Shown: positions 44,655 through 53,893 of the stretch, in pieces
How the letters are laid out: every line of letters starts with the position of its first letter
Position numbering within the stretch: the first letter of the stretch is position 1
NCBI RefSeq assembly: GCF_017912555.1
Contig: NZ_JAERSD010000010.1
Location: forward strand, 80,237 to 144,236
Length of the DNA: 64,000 nt
Direction of reading: 5' to 3'
DNA from: Bacillus sp. REN3
Lineage (GTDB): Bacteria; Bacillota; Bacilli; Bacillales; Cytobacillaceae
Notes under the pieces: generated by a model
What the model saw: the letters and a program-made list of their open reading frames with translations, nothing else
What the model was told of the DNA's origin: nothing
Database searches by the model: none
Made by a program: the position numbers and the translations under genes

Positions 44655-45968
44655 TTATTTCTTCTTTTTCAAGCGATTATGCCGATTCTTGATTTTATCC
44701 ATTTCTGCTCTCATCTTTTTCTTATAGCCAGGCTTCACTTTTTTCGGTTTGGAAACGAGTGATTTGGCCATCGTTTGGCCCTCATCCGGCTTTTTCCTTC
44801 TGTTTTGGCGTTTGTTCCGTTCGCCTATTTCCACGAGTTCCCCTTTTTTCAAGTCCACATTTTTGAATGCGATGCCCATCTTTTCAAGGCGGGCGAGTGC
44901 ATCTTCATCCGATTGATCATATATCGTGAGCGCAATGCCCGAGGAGCCAGCGCGACCCGTACGGCCAACCCTGTGGATGTAGAAATCCAGATCGGACGGC
45001 AATTCATAATTGATCACATGGCTGATTCCCTGGATATCGATTCCCCTTGCTGCCAAGTCCGTGGCAACAATGTACTGGAATTCCAAATCCTTCACTTGTT
45101 TCATGACACGTTTCCGCTCGCGAGGACTTAAGTCGCCATGGATCCTGCCGACTTTCATCCCATTCCTGATCAGCCCATCTGCGATTTCATCCGCCTTTTT
45201 CTTCGTGTTGGCGAAAACAATCGCCAGGTACGGATTGAATGCAAGCAAGGCCGAGTGGGTTAATCCGACTTTGTCACGGTGCCTTGAAGGGATAAGGAAG
45301 TGTTCGATTTTTTCCGCAGCTGCCTTTTGAGGATCAACCTGGACGTACTTCGGATTTTCCAGATATTTTTTCAGGAACGGCTTAAGCTTTTCAGGAATCG
45401 TTGCCGAAAAGACAAGCATCTGGATTTTCTCCGGCATCCTTGCGGCGATCCGGTCAACATCCTCGATGAATCCCATGTCAAGCATCAAGTCGGCCTCATC
45501 CACGACAAGGGTGGCTGCCGTGTGGACAGTTAGCGCATTCTCCTTTACAAGGTCATGGATCCTGCCAGGAGTGCCGATGACAATTTGCGGCTGTGCTTTC
45601 AGCTTTTCGATTGTCCGCTGTTTATCAGTGCCGCCAATGAAGCATTTTGCGGCGATCCTACCTTCCTGAGGGGCATGCTCTGCAATCTTGAGCACTTCCT
45701 GGTAAATCTGGTTCGCAAGCTCCCTTGTTGGTGCAGTGATGATTGCCTGCACTTCATTCCGGGAAGGATCCAGCTTGTCCAAAATCGGCAGTACATAGGC
45801 GTGTGTTTTCCCTGTGCCTGTCTGAGACTGCCCGATAACGCTGCCCCCTTTCATGATTGTCGGGATTAGGCGTTCCTGGATCTCGGTAGGCTCATAAAAG
45901 CCTAGTTCCTTGACTGCATTTATAATGAATGGCTTGAAGTCATAACGCACAAATTTTGTTTCAGTCAT
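44655..45968 (-). CDS. cshB: DEAD-box RNA helicase CshB
   Basis: A 437-aa DEAD-box helicase. Q motif FYEPTEIQERLIP, motif I GQSQTGTGKTHAYVLP, Ia APTRELANQ, II DEADLMLDMGF, III SATIPE, IV IVFANTKKKADEIA, V TDLAARGIDIQG, VI HRVGRTGRAGSSG. Basic C-terminal tail (KPKKVKPGYKKKMRAEMDKIKNRHNRLKKKK) for RNA binding. B. subtilis CshB (YqfR) acts in cold adaptation and mRNA remodelling. RBS AAGGAGATTTTC. Confidence 0.95.
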   Translation of the reverse strand: MTETKFVRYDFKPFIINAVKELGFYEPTEIQERLIPTIMKGGSVIGQSQTGTGKTHAYVLPILDKLDPSRNEVQAIITAPTRELANQIYQEVLKIAEHAPQEGRIAAKCFIGGTDKQRTIEKLKAQPQIVIGTPGRIHDLVKENALTVHTAATLVVDEADLMLDMGFIEDVDRIAARMPEKIQMLVFSATIPEKLKPFLKKYLENPKYVQVDPQKAAAEKIEHFLIPSRHRDKVGLTHSALLAFNPYLAIVFANTKKKADEIADGLIRNGMKVGRIHGDLSPRERKRVMKQVKDLEFQYIVATDLAARGIDIQGISHVINYELPSDLDFYIHRVGRTGRAGSSGIALTIYDQSDEDALARLEKMGIAFKNVDLKKGELVEIGERNKRQNRRKKPDEGQTMAKSLVSKPKKVKPGYKKKMRAEMDKIKNRHNRLKKKK

Positions 45969-46311
45969 TGAAAATCTCCTTTTTTTCCTTCTGCCTCAAA
46001 GAGGGACACAGCTGTTCCGTAAGCTGATAAAGGTTCATCATGTTATTATAATAAAATTTATAGGAAAGTGCCAATCCGTACACATTCATTGAGATCAATG
46101 ATTGGAAAATACGGAACTCCTATCCATCTCCCCCTCAGCCCAGTGCCAGGATAGGACAGGTTTTTGATTCTGACAGTCCCGCTTTCTTGTTGGTATCCAT
46201 CTGTCTCATTCCAATAACCAGAATGGCGGAAGAAGAGAAAAAAACCTCAAAAACCAAATCCTTCTGGCTGCATACTCTAATAAGAGAAGATTTTTGAAAG
46301 GAGGGATCTCG
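45969..46311. other. Divergent intergenic region between cshB and yqfQ
   Basis: About 340 bp without a gene. cshB promoter on minus: TTGGCA (46074-46069), 18-bp spacer, TATAAT (46050-46045). No repeat was recognised. Confidence 0.6.
46045..46074 (-). promoter_or_regulatory. Sigma-A promoter of cshB
   Basis: TTGGCA-18-TATAAT on the minus strand, giving a leader of about 70 nt. Confidence 0.6.
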
Positions 46312-46959
46312 ATGCTTCAGGGACCTCGTATGAATTCACGAGGAATGCGCCCGCCTTTTATGGGACAGCATTCCATGAGACCTTACCCTATGCAGTCAAG
46401 TCCGTTTGGGCAAAGACCGATGGCCCCTATGGGAAATTTCCCGCAAATGATGGGAAAGGGTACGCAGCAAAGACAAGGTGGAGGTTTGCTCGCAAAGATC
46501 CTGGGGAAAGGAGGCGGTGGCAACAACGCCGGAATGTCGAGCTTTTTAGGGGCGGGCGGAGCTTCCCGCACCAGCTCGGGTGGCGGACTTTTGAAGTCAC
46601 TGACAAACCCCGGGACAATCAATGGATTTTTGAATAATACCCAGCAGGTCTTGAAAACAGCCCAGCAAATCAGCCCGATGGTCCAGCAATATGGCCCGCT
46701 TGTGCGCAACCTCCCTTCGATGTGGAAACTCTATAAAGGTTTGAAAGACCTTCCTGATGCCGATGAAAATAATGAGGAAAAGCCAGCAGCTGAAAATGAA
46801 AGAAAAAAGAAGAAAACAAAATTTATGGACAGTAAAACCGGCAATGTGGATTCTTCAAAAAAAACATCTAATACCAAGAAAGCAGATGCTTCAGAAAAAA
46901 CTGCCAAGGACAAAAAAAATGTCCTAAAGGGTGCTTCTTCCCCAAAGCTGTATATTTAA
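46312..46959 (+). CDS. yqfQ: VrrA/YqfQ family protein
   Basis: A 215-aa low-complexity protein. N-terminal Met/Pro/Gly-rich part (MNSRGMRPPFMGQHSMRPYPMQSSPFGQRPM), Gly-rich centre (KGGGGNNAGMSSFLGAGG), a helical part (NTQQVLKTAQQISPMVQQYGPLVRNLPSMWKLYKGLKDLP) and a Lys-rich tail. It matches the YqfQ/VrrA family of Bacillus, whose B. anthracis member carries a variable repeat used for typing. ATG 46312 has AAAGGAGGG 6 nt upstream. A spore role is likely by family. Confidence 0.88.
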   Translation: MLQGPRMNSRGMRPPFMGQHSMRPYPMQSSPFGQRPMAPMGNFPQMMGKGTQQRQGGGLLAKILGKGGGGNNAGMSSFLGAGGASRTSSGGGLLKSLTNPGTINGFLNNTQQVLKTAQQISPMVQQYGPLVRNLPSMWKLYKGLKDLPDADENNEEKPAAENERKKKKTKFMDSKTGNVDSSKKTSNTKKADASEKTAKDKKNVLKGASSPKLYI

Positions 46960-47000
46960 CCAGCCATTGTTCCGAGTCATCCCATAAAAGGAATGTCCTT

Positions 47001-47029
47001 TTGTAATCTTTCCGCAAGTTTTATATAAT
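47001..47029 (+). promoter_or_regulatory. Sigma-A promoter of ispH
   Basis: TTGTAA (47001-47006), 17-bp spacer, TATAAT (47024-47029), 40 bp before the ispH start. Confidence 0.6.
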
Positions 47030-47068
47030 GAAAGATAGAATCAGCAGTATGCGCAGGAGGATGACTCA

Positions 47069-48019
47069 ATGAATGTAATTAAAATTTCGCCGCGCGGCTA
47101 TTGTTATGGCGTTGTTGACGCAATGGTCATCGCGCGCAATGCAGCACTCGACAAAAGCTTGCCACGGCCAATATATATACTTGGGATGATTGTCCATAAC
47201 AAACATGTTACGGATGCTTTCGAAGAAGAAGGCATCATTACCCTTGATGGCAATAACCGCAAGGAAATCATCGAGAAAGTCGAAGGCGGTACCGTCATAT
47301 TCACTGCCCATGGCATCTCACCCGAGGTACGTGAACTTGCAAAAGCAAAAGGCCTTGTTGCTATTGACGCTACTTGTCCGGATGTCACGAATACACATAA
47401 CTTAATTCGTGCCAAGGAAAAGGAAGGCTTCGAAGTGATTTACATCGGCAAGAAAGGGCACCCTGAACCAGAAGGCGCGGTTGGGGTCGCTCCTGACATT
47501 GTCCATCTTGTTGAAACAGCTGCTGACGTTGAGGCACTTGATTTGGAAGCGGAAAGATTGATCGTGACTAATCAGACAACCATGAGCCAATGGGATGTTG
47601 CCGAGATCATGCAAAAAGTGAAAGAAAAGTTTCCGCACGCGGAAGTCCATAAGGAAATCTGCATGGCAACGCAGGTTCGGCAGGAAGCTGTAGCACAACA
47701 GGCGAAAGATGCAGATGTCCTCATCGTCGTCGGCGATCCAAAAAGCAATAACTCCAACCGGCTTGCCCAGGTCTCTGAGGAAATTGCCGGGACAAAAGCC
47801 TATCGCATTGCCGATATCTCAGAATTAGATATCGACTGGATCATCGATGCAAACACGGTAGCTGTCACTTCAGGTGCTTCTACGCCTACCCCGATCACGA
47901 AGGAAGTCATTTCGTTCCTTGAAAGGTTCGACCCGAATGATCGGTCGACATGGGGCAAGGAGAAAAAAGTTCCTCTTAGCAAGATTTTGCCAAAGGTGAA
48001 AAAGACAGCGAGCATATAA
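47069..48019 (+). CDS. ispH: 4-hydroxy-3-methylbut-2-enyl diphosphate reductase IspH
   Basis: A 316-aa [4Fe-4S] reductase, last MEP-pathway step, making IPP and DMAPP. Cluster ligands: C12 region in [13 protein letters not shown]96 region in [13 protein letters not shown]193 region in [33 protein letters not shown] and [14 protein letters not shown] are conserved. RBS GGAGGATGACTCA before ATG 47069. A strong terminator follows, shared with yqfO. Confidence 0.97.
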   Translation: MNVIKISPRGYCYGVVDAMVIARNAALDKSLPRPIYILGMIVHNKHVTDAFEEEGIITLDGNNRKEIIEKVEGGTVIFTAHGISPEVRELAKAKGLVAIDATCPDVTNTHNLIRAKEKEGFEVIYIGKKGHPEPEGAVGVAPDIVHLVETAADVEALDLEAERLIVTNQTTMSQWDVAEIMQKVKEKFPHAEVHKEICMATQVRQEAVAQQAKDADVLIVVGDPKSNNSNRLAQVSEEIAGTKAYRIADISELDIDWIIDANTVAVTSGASTPTPITKEVISFLERFDPNDRSTWGKEKKVPLSKILPKVKKTASI

Positions 48020-48028
48020 TTCCTATAA

Positions 48029-48057
48029 AAAACAGCCTGGACCCTCCAGGCTGTTTT
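48029..48057. terminator. Bidirectional terminator between ispH and yqfO
   Basis: A 13-bp perfect stem AAAACAGCCTGGA/TCCAGGCTGTTTT with a CCC loop; convergent genes. Confidence 0.85.
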
Positions 48058-48067
48058 GAATTTGACG

Positions 48068-49183
48068 TCACAAGAATGTGAATGGGTCAGTGCCGAGCTC
48101 GGATGCAATAAAGGATATATCATAGCCTTTCTCGCCGCACAGCTTCTCCATCTTTTTGGCAACTCCCTTTTTCATCACCTTTTCTACATTGTGCCCGGGA
48201 TCGACCATATTCAATCCGGCCATCATGGCATCATGTGCAGTATGATAATAGATGTCCCCAGTTACATAGACGTCCGCTCCGCGGAATTTCGCCTGTGAAT
48301 AATATTTATTCCCATCACCGCCGAGAACCGCAACCTTTTTGACTCTCGCCCCTAAATCCCCTACCACTCTGACCTTCTTTACATCGAGGGCTCTCTTCAC
48401 GTGACTGGCGAAATCTTCAAGTGTCATTTCGTCGATATACCCTATCCTGCCTAGCCCAAGCTTCACTCCATTGTTTTCCAGCGGATAGACATCATACGCC
48501 ACTTCCTCATACGGATGTGCTTTGATCATTGCATTCAGGATCTTCCTCTCCATGCTCTCGGGGAAGATTGTTTCAATCCTCGCTTCATTTACAGCTTCCA
48601 GCATACCTGTCCGGCCAATATGAGGATTGGTTCCTTCCCCTGGCAAGAAACGTCCCTGACCCACTCCGGAAAAAGAACAATGGCTGTAGTTTCCAATGGC
48701 TCCAGCCCCTGCATTGCCGAGTGCCCTGCGAAGCTCTTCTGCGTTTTCTTCCGGAACGAAGACAACAAGTTTCCTCAGCCTGTCTTCAAATGTAGGCACG
48801 AGCACTTCCGTCCGTTCAAGGCCAAGCGCGTCTGCAAGCAAGTCGTTCACTCCGCCAGGCGCGACATCCAAATTGGTATGGGCAGCGTAGACAGCGATGT
48901 CATGCTTGATCAGTTTGCTGATGATTCTTCCTCCAGGCAAATCCGTTGCGATTTTTTGCAGCGGCCTGAATATCGGCGGGTGGTGGGCGATGATCAATTG
49001 GACGTTTTTTTCAATTGCCTCATCGACAACTTCCTCTGTAACATCCAATGCTATGAGGACTTTTTGTACCTTCTGGTTTAATGCACCAATCTGAAGTCCT
49101 ACTTTATCGCCCTCCACGGCATATGCTTGAGGAGAGTATTGTTCGAATAGCTGGATTATTTCGTGGCCATTGACTTTCTTCAT
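48068..49183 (-). CDS. yqfO: Nif3-like dinuclear metal centre protein YqfO
   Basis: A 371-aa Nif3/DUF34 protein. Metal ligands: IAHHPPIF, AVYAAHTNLDVAPGGVND near the N-terminus and GDIYYHTAHDA...GHNVEKV at the C-terminus. A PII/CutA-like insert of about 110 residues (LRKLVVFVPEENAEELRRALGNAGAGAIGNYSHCSFSGVGQGRFLPGEGTNP) marks the longer Bacillus form. Activity uncertain: the family is proposed as a metal-insertion or cyclohydrolase-related protein. It overlaps trmK by 4 bp, one operon. Confidence 0.93.
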   Translation of the reverse strand: MKKVNGHEIIQLFEQYSPQAYAVEGDKVGLQIGALNQKVQKVLIALDVTEEVVDEAIEKNVQLIIAHHPPIFRPLQKIATDLPGGRIISKLIKHDIAVYAAHTNLDVAPGGVNDLLADALGLERTEVLVPTFEDRLRKLVVFVPEENAEELRRALGNAGAGAIGNYSHCSFSGVGQGRFLPGEGTNPHIGRTGMLEAVNEARIETIFPESMERKILNAMIKAHPYEEVAYDVYPLENNGVKLGLGRIGYIDEMTLEDFASHVKRALDVKKVRVVGDLGARVKKVAVLGGDGNKYYSQAKFRGADVYVTGDIYYHTAHDAMMAGLNMVDPGHNVEKVMKKGVAKKMEKLCGEKGYDISFIASELGTDPFTFL

Positions 49184-49890
49184 ATTAGCGCCTCCTCTGC
49201 CATTTTGATCTTCTTCTTGATCTCGTGTTTCCGATTCACGGTCTCTTCATTCTGGACAGCCCCCTCAAGCTGCTTCAAGATCCTTTGCCAATTGTTGAGT
49301 TCCTGACTCCACTTTTCGATAAAAGCACCAGGCTTTTCTTTTAGCAAAAAAGGGCCAAACAATATTCCTTCTTCAAGCCTGCCTGATTTGTAAGGAGCGA
49401 GCGGATCGCCTTTTTCGGCTGCCAGGATTTCGTATATTTTCCCGTCCTCCTTAATGATTTCTTCTTTGATCAGTTCCCAGCCATTCTCTATAAGCCAGCG
49501 TCGAACAGCAAAGCTGCCAACATTCGGCTGGAGGACAAGCCGCTCAACGCCTTCAAGCTTTGTTTTCCCCTGTTCCAGGATACTTGAGATCAAGGCTCCG
49601 CCCATTCCGGCGATGGTGATGCACTTCACTTCACCAGGACTGACAACGTCAAGGCCATCGCCTTTGCGGACGTCAATCAAGCCAGTCAATCCTTCTGACT
49701 CTACCTGAGCCAGCGCTGACTGGAAGGGACCTTCTGCCACTTCTCCCGCTACCGCTTTAGGCACGCGGCCTTTCCTTACGACATGGCAAGGGAGATAAGC
49801 ATGATCGGAGCCAATATCAGCAAGGCTTGCTCCTTCGGGAATATGGTTCGCCACTGCTTCAAGCCGATTTGATAATCTTTCCACGTTCAT
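49180..49890 (-). CDS. trmK: tRNA (adenine22-N1)-methyltransferase TrmK
   Basis: About 236 aa, SAM-dependent. SAM motif ASLADIGSDHAYLPCHVVR near residue 25, then GKVAEGPFQSA-like segment, GLDVV and CITIAGMGGALISSILE, C-terminal coiled coil. It makes m1A22 in bacterial tRNAs. ATG 49890 is chosen since AAGGTGA is just upstream. As in B. subtilis it stands between yqfO and cccA/sigA. Confidence 0.93.
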   Translation of the reverse strand: MNVERLSNRLEAVANHIPEGASLADIGSDHAYLPCHVVRKGRVPKAVAGEVAEGPFQSALAQVESEGLTGLIDVRKGDGLDVVSPGEVKCITIAGMGGALISSILEQGKTKLEGVERLVLQPNVGSFAVRRWLIENGWELIKEEIIKEDGKIYEILAAEKGDPLAPYKSGRLEEGILFGPFLLKEKPGAFIEKWSQELNNWQRILKQLEGAVQNEETVNRKHEIKKKIKMAEEALI

Positions 49891-50007
49891 CCAAGTCACC
49901 TTCTATTAATTGTTTCGCTTTAATAAGTATATGAAAATCGCTCCCCCCTTGTCCAATGCTGGAAAAGCAAAGGACCCTCTGCCAGATGCAAAGGGCCCTT
50001 TAAAGGA

Positions 50008-50370
50008 TCATTTCATTTTGGACAGCCATTCGGCCATTTCTTCTTCCTTGCCAGATGCAAGTCCTGGAGGCATGCTGCCTTTACCATTGATCAAAATATC
50101 TTTGATTTCATCCTTGGAATACTTGCCGCCAACCTTTTTCAAAGCTGGGCCGGAAACACCCTCATATTGGTTTCCGTGGCAGCCTGCGCATGTCTGCTGA
50201 TAAAACTCTTCCGGGTTCGCTTTTGCTGTTTCCTCTGTCTTTTCCCCGCCGCCTTTTTTCTCGTCTGCGAGTTGCTTGGCATCGCCAAGGCCTTTGAAAG
50301 ATAGCAGGAACATTAAGCCAATACCCATTACCATGATCAGTACGAATGGAATGATTGGATTGCGGTTCAT
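50008..50370 (-). CDS. cccA: Membrane-anchored cytochrome c550
   Basis: About 120 aa: an N-terminal membrane anchor (PIIPFVLIMVMGIGLMFLLSF), a charged linker (DEKKGGGEKTEETAKANPEE) and a small class I cytochrome c domain with haem motif CAGCH and Met ligand in GKGSMPPGLASG. It carries electrons to cytochrome c oxidase outside the membrane. ATG 50370 is 7 nt from GGAGG; ATG 50373 is a 4-nt alternative. An imperfect stem at 49969-50003 may end the transcript. Confidence 0.93.
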   Translation of the reverse strand: MNRNPIIPFVLIMVMGIGLMFLLSFKGLGDAKQLADEKKGGGEKTEETAKANPEEFYQQTCAGCHGNQYEGVSGPALKKVGGKYSKDEIKDILINGKGSMPPGLASGKEEEMAEWLSKMK

Positions 50371-50497
50371 CATTTACCCTCCCTTATGTATACCATTACT
50401 TTTAAATAATAATTTCACACAATTATTATTCTACTTGAAAAACGTTGGCAGGAAAAGCGAAAAAGCAAACTTTATCACACTTATTCACAATTTAGAC

Positions 50498-50526
50498 AAA
50501 AAACTTCATCTCCTGATGAAGTTTTT
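50498..50526. terminator. Terminator of the acyl-CoA dehydrogenase gene
   Basis: A 12-bp stem AAAAACTTCATC/GATGAAGTTTTT with a 4-nt loop, 20 bp after the stop. Confidence 0.85.
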
Positions 50527-50545
50527 CGTTTTTATCTTAACCAAA

Positions 50546-51685
50546 TCAGCAGCCAATTAGCCTGGCGATGACCATCCTTTGTACTTCCGAGGTACCTTCT
50601 CCAATTTCAAGAAGTTTCGCATCCCTCATATATCTTTCTACTTCATACTCTTTCATATAGCCATACCCTCCATGCACCTGGACTGCCTGATCCGCAACCT
50701 CCATTGCGATTTCCGATGCATACAGCTTGCACATGGATGCCTCTTTTGAAAATGGGCGCCCTTGGTCCTTCAGCCATGCCGCTTTATAGACCATGTTCCG
50801 CGCAAGTTCGATCTTCATCGCCATATCGGCCAGCTTGAACTGGATCGCCTGGAATTTCGAAATCGGTTTCCCGAATTGTTTCCGCTCCTGTGCGTATTGG
50901 AGCGCTTTTTCATAAGCTGCTTGTGCGACGCCAACTGCCATTGCACCAATTCCAATCCTGCCGCCATCCAGGGTGATCAGGAACTGCTTGAACCCCTCTC
51001 CTTTCTTGCCGAGCAAGTGCTCGACAGGAACGCGCACATCATCGAGGACCAGTTCGGTCGTATTGGAGGCGTTGAGTCCCATTTTTTCATAGTTATCGAT
51101 GACGGTGAATCCAGGCGCATCAGTTGGGACGATGACCGCGCTGATTTCCTTGATTCCGTCCTTCTCTCCAGTGATTGCTGTCAAAGCAAGATGCTTGGCA
51201 TAACTCGCGTTTGTGATGAAGCATTTGCTGCCATTAATGACAAATTCACCGTTATCCTCGACAGCCGTCGTTTGTGTCCCCCCGGCATCAGATCCTGCAT
51301 TTGGTTCAGTCAGGCCAAATGCACCAAGTGACTCTCCGGTGCAAATCGGAGTAAGATACTTTTGTTTCTGCTCCTCTGTACCAAAGAGATTGATTGGCGC
51401 TCCCCCCAATGATATATGAGCCGAGTAGGTGATTCCTGTTGACGCGCAGGCTTTGCTCAATTCTTCCGTTACAATAGCAAAGCTGACCGTATCAGCTCCC
51501 GCTCCGCCATATTCTTCTGGAAAAGGAAGACCCAGCATGCCCAGCTCCCCCAGTTTCCTGAAAATTTCTGCGGGAAACTCTTTTGTCCTGTCCCTCTCGA
51601 TTGCGCCCGGTGCGACCTCTTCCTCAGCGAATTCCTTTATCGTTCTTTTGATCATTGCTTGCTCCGATGTTAAATCAAAATTCAT
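50546..51685 (-). CDS. Acyl-CoA dehydrogenase
   Basis: 379 aa, short-chain type FAD enzyme of beta-oxidation or branched-chain amino acid breakdown. Signatures: GAFGLTEPNAGSDAGGTQTTA, CFITNASYA, RKQFGKPISKFQAIQFKLADMA, QVHGGYGYMKEYEVERYMRDAKLLEIGEGTSEVQRMVIARL. The catalytic Glu lies in the IGEGTSE region context as usual for short-chain dehydrogenases. ATG 51685 is 6 nt after AAGGGGG. Promoter TTGAGA-18-TATAAT with a perfect cre site at the start of transcription, so glucose repression is expected. Not in the B. subtilis order at this place. Confidence 0.93.
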   Translation of the reverse strand: MNFDLTSEQAMIKRTIKEFAEEEVAPGAIERDRTKEFPAEIFRKLGELGMLGLPFPEEYGGAGADTVSFAIVTEELSKACASTGITYSAHISLGGAPINLFGTEEQKQKYLTPICTGESLGAFGLTEPNAGSDAGGTQTTAVEDNGEFVINGSKCFITNASYAKHLALTAITGEKDGIKEISAVIVPTDAPGFTVIDNYEKMGLNASNTTELVLDDVRVPVEHLLGKKGEGFKQFLITLDGGRIGIGAMAVGVAQAAYEKALQYAQERKQFGKPISKFQAIQFKLADMAMKIELARNMVYKAAWLKDQGRPFSKEASMCKLYASEIAMEVADQAVQVHGGYGYMKEYEVERYMRDAKLLEIGEGTSEVQRMVIARLIGC

Positions 51686-51706
51686 TTTCATCCCCCTTAT
51701 TGCCAA

Positions 51707-51722
51707 TTGAATGCGTTTACAT
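51707..51722 (-). promoter_or_regulatory. CcpA cre site of the acyl-CoA dehydrogenase gene
   Basis: ATGTAAACGCATTCAA on the minus strand fits every defined position of the cre consensus WTGNNARCGNWWWCAW. It lies 5 bp downstream of the -10 box, a position for repression. Confidence 0.75.
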
Positions 51723-51727
51723 TTCTA

Positions 51728-51757
51728 ATTATAAGGGGGAAGATATAATTTTCTCAA
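51728..51757 (-). promoter_or_regulatory. Sigma-A promoter of the acyl-CoA dehydrogenase gene
   Basis: TTGAGA (51757-51752), 18-bp spacer, TATAAT (51733-51728) on minus. Confidence 0.65.
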
Positions 51758-51785
51758 CATTTAAAAACTTTGTAATATTTGAATA

Positions 51786-52310
51786 TTATATAAATATAGA
51801 AATTGCCAAGATGATGAGCCCTATTGCACCCGAAATTTTAAACGAAATCAGTTTTCTTTTCGTGCCGATGCCTAGCCATAAAAAACAATTGGCGGCTGTC
51901 ACGAGATATAGCATGGTAGGCGTCTCAGGAAAAAGAAGCGATGCTCCTTGAATCGTACTCACCAGTAAAACAATCGAAGAAAACAGGAGCGGAAGCAGTT
52001 CAGATTTTGATTTGGAAAGGAGGAAAAAAACAATCACAAGAGAGCTTATACCAAAAATTAGGACCAGGGCAATTTGCAATATGATAGTCAATTCAGTAAA
52101 ATAAAATAAAAATACTGAAAGCGATAACATCATTGCCGCCAACACGGTCAGCTGCCATGAACTCAGATATGATCCATGCTTATTCAACTGTTCAGGATTT
52201 CCTTCTGTGTAAAGATTCAGCAAATAGTCGCAGTAATGTTCAGGAAGCATCCGGTTCTGCTTCCAATTATTTATCTCCCGGATGATGACTTTTTTTCGAT
52301 ATTCATCCAT
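51786..52310 (-). CDS. DUF2157-like membrane protein, 174 aa
   Basis: The N-terminal cytosolic part (MDEYRKKVIIREINNWKQNRMLPEHYCDYLLNLYTEG) resembles the start of DUF2157-type proteins, followed by about five membrane helices. ATG 52310 is chosen by family-like start; the RBS (GGAAG) is weak, and the frame begins at 52319. No catalytic motif. Function unknown. Confidence 0.72.
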   Translation of the reverse strand: MDEYRKKVIIREINNWKQNRMLPEHYCDYLLNLYTEGNPEQLNKHGSYLSSWQLTVLAAMMLSLSVFLFYFTELTIILQIALVLIFGISSLVIVFFLLSKSKSELLPLLFSSIVLLVSTIQGASLLFPETPTMLYLVTAANCFLWLGIGTKRKLISFKISGAIGLIILAISIFI

Positions 52311-52661
52311 TGGCCGCACTTCCTTGTCTATAAAAAAGTAAAATCATCTTTTGTAAGTTCGCCTGCTGATACCTCTGATTCCCATTGCCAGTTAATCAGC
52401 AAAGCGCTTCCAACAAACCAATAAAGAAAAGCTTAACTGCTCCGTTCCATGCTCGTTATCCTACATCGCGGAAGGCGGTATTTCCTTTTCGGCTAGATTG
52501 GTTGTTATTCACTTCATCAGCGGACGGGACCACGGCGCTTGCAAAGCAATAAATCTCACGCTATAAACAGCACATGAGCTGAGCATGCGACAAGGTTATA
52601 AAAAGTGTTTATTTTAAAGCTAGGCTATTTTCGTTTAACAAATGTTTAACAAAGCCAATGT
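52311..52661. other. Intergenic region downstream of sigA
   Basis: About 350 bp, AT-rich toward the sigA side, no gene, no recognised repeat. Confidence 0.5.
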
Positions 52662-52710
52662 AAAAAAGGAATAATCCACTTTTTATTTTAAAAAGTAAAT
52701 TATTCCTTTG
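52662..52710 (-). terminator. Terminator of the yqxD-dnaG-sigA operon
   Basis: AAAGGAATAAT/ATTATTCCTTT enclosing a second pairing ACTTTTT/AAAAAGT, ending in a T-run on minus, next to the sigA stop. Confidence 0.75.
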
Positions 52711-52715
52711 CAATC

Positions 52716-53849
52716 TTATTCTAAAAAGTCTTTCAGCCGCTTGCTCCTGCTAGGATGCCTTAGCTTCCGGAGTGCTTTGGCTTCTATCTGGCGGATCCGT
52801 TCACGGGTAACGCCGAATACCTTGCCGACTTCCTCAAGGGTGCGCGTTCGGCCGTCATCCAATCCGAAACGGAGCCTTAAAACATTTTCTTCACGGTCTG
52901 TCAGGGTATCAAGCACATCCTCCAGCTGTTCCTTCAACAACTCATATGCAGCGTGTTCTGAAGGAGACGTCGCATCCTGGTCTTCAATGAAATCACCGAG
53001 GTGGGAATCATCTTCTTCACCAATCGGCGTTTCCAGAGACACAGGCTCCTGGGCAATCTTAAGGATTTCACGAACTTTCTCTGGTGATAAATCCATATCC
53101 TCGCCAATTTCTTCTGGTGTTGGTTCGCGTCCCAGATCCTGAAGAAGTTGTCTTTGGACACGAATCAACTTATTGATTGTTTCGACCATATGAACCGGGA
53201 TTCTGATCGTCCGGGCCTGGTCTGCAATTGCGCGTGTGATGGCTTGGCGGATCCACCAGGTTGCGTAGGTACTGAATTTGAAGCCTTTGCGGTAATCAAA
53301 CTTTTCCACCGCCTTGATCAAGCCCATATTCCCTTCCTGGATCAAATCGAGGAAGAGCATCCCACGGCCGACATAGCGTTTCGCGATGCTGACGACAAGG
53401 CGAAGGTTCGCTTCAGCAAGGCGTCTTTTCGCTTCTTCATCGCCCTGCTCGATCCGTTCGGCAAGCTCGATTTCCTCCTCAGCGGAAAGCAGGTCCACCC
53501 GGCCGATTTCCTTAAGATACATCCTGACCGGGTCATTGATCTTGACTCCAGGCGGAACGCTTAAGTCGTTCAGATCAAACTCCTCGTCTTCTTCCTTGGC
53601 AAGCTCCTGGATGTTAGGGTCTTCGGCATCGTCGCTATCTCCGACCAGCTCGATTCCCTGTTCGCCCAAGTATTCATAATACTCATCCATTTGATCGGAA
53701 TCAAGCTCAAAGCTTGATAGCCTCTCAGCAATATCATCATAAGCAAGGACGCCTGTTTTTTTGCCCAGTGCAGTTAACTGGTCTTTCACTTGTTCCACTG
53801 TCACTTCATTTTCAGTGACTTCATTAGAACGGGCTGACTTTTCAGCCAT
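52716..53849 (-). CDS. sigA: RNA polymerase principal sigma factor SigA
   Basis: About 377 aa (B. subtilis 371). Region 1.1 N-terminal, region 1.2 [28 protein letters not shown], region 2 [69 protein letters not shown], region 3 [29 protein letters not shown], region 4.2 [34 protein letters not shown] 53849 has GGAGGGGG upstream. It directs housekeeping transcription. Last gene of the dnaG operon. Confidence 0.98.
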   Translation of the reverse strand: MAEKSARSNEVTENEVTVEQVKDQLTALGKKTGVLAYDDIAERLSSFELDSDQMDEYYEYLGEQGIELVGDSDDAEDPNIQELAKEEDEEFDLNDLSVPPGVKINDPVRMYLKEIGRVDLLSAEEEIELAERIEQGDEEAKRRLAEANLRLVVSIAKRYVGRGMLFLDLIQEGNMGLIKAVEKFDYRKGFKFSTYATWWIRQAITRAIADQARTIRIPVHMVETINKLIRVQRQLLQDLGREPTPEEIGEDMDLSPEKVREILKIAQEPVSLETPIGEEDDSHLGDFIEDQDATSPSEHAAYELLKEQLEDVLDTLTDREENVLRLRFGLDDGRTRTLEEVGKVFGVTRERIRQIEAKALRKLRHPSRSKRLKDFLE

Positions 53850-53893
53850 AGGTCCCCCTCCTTCCAAAAATCAAAAACAACCAGCATCATGAA

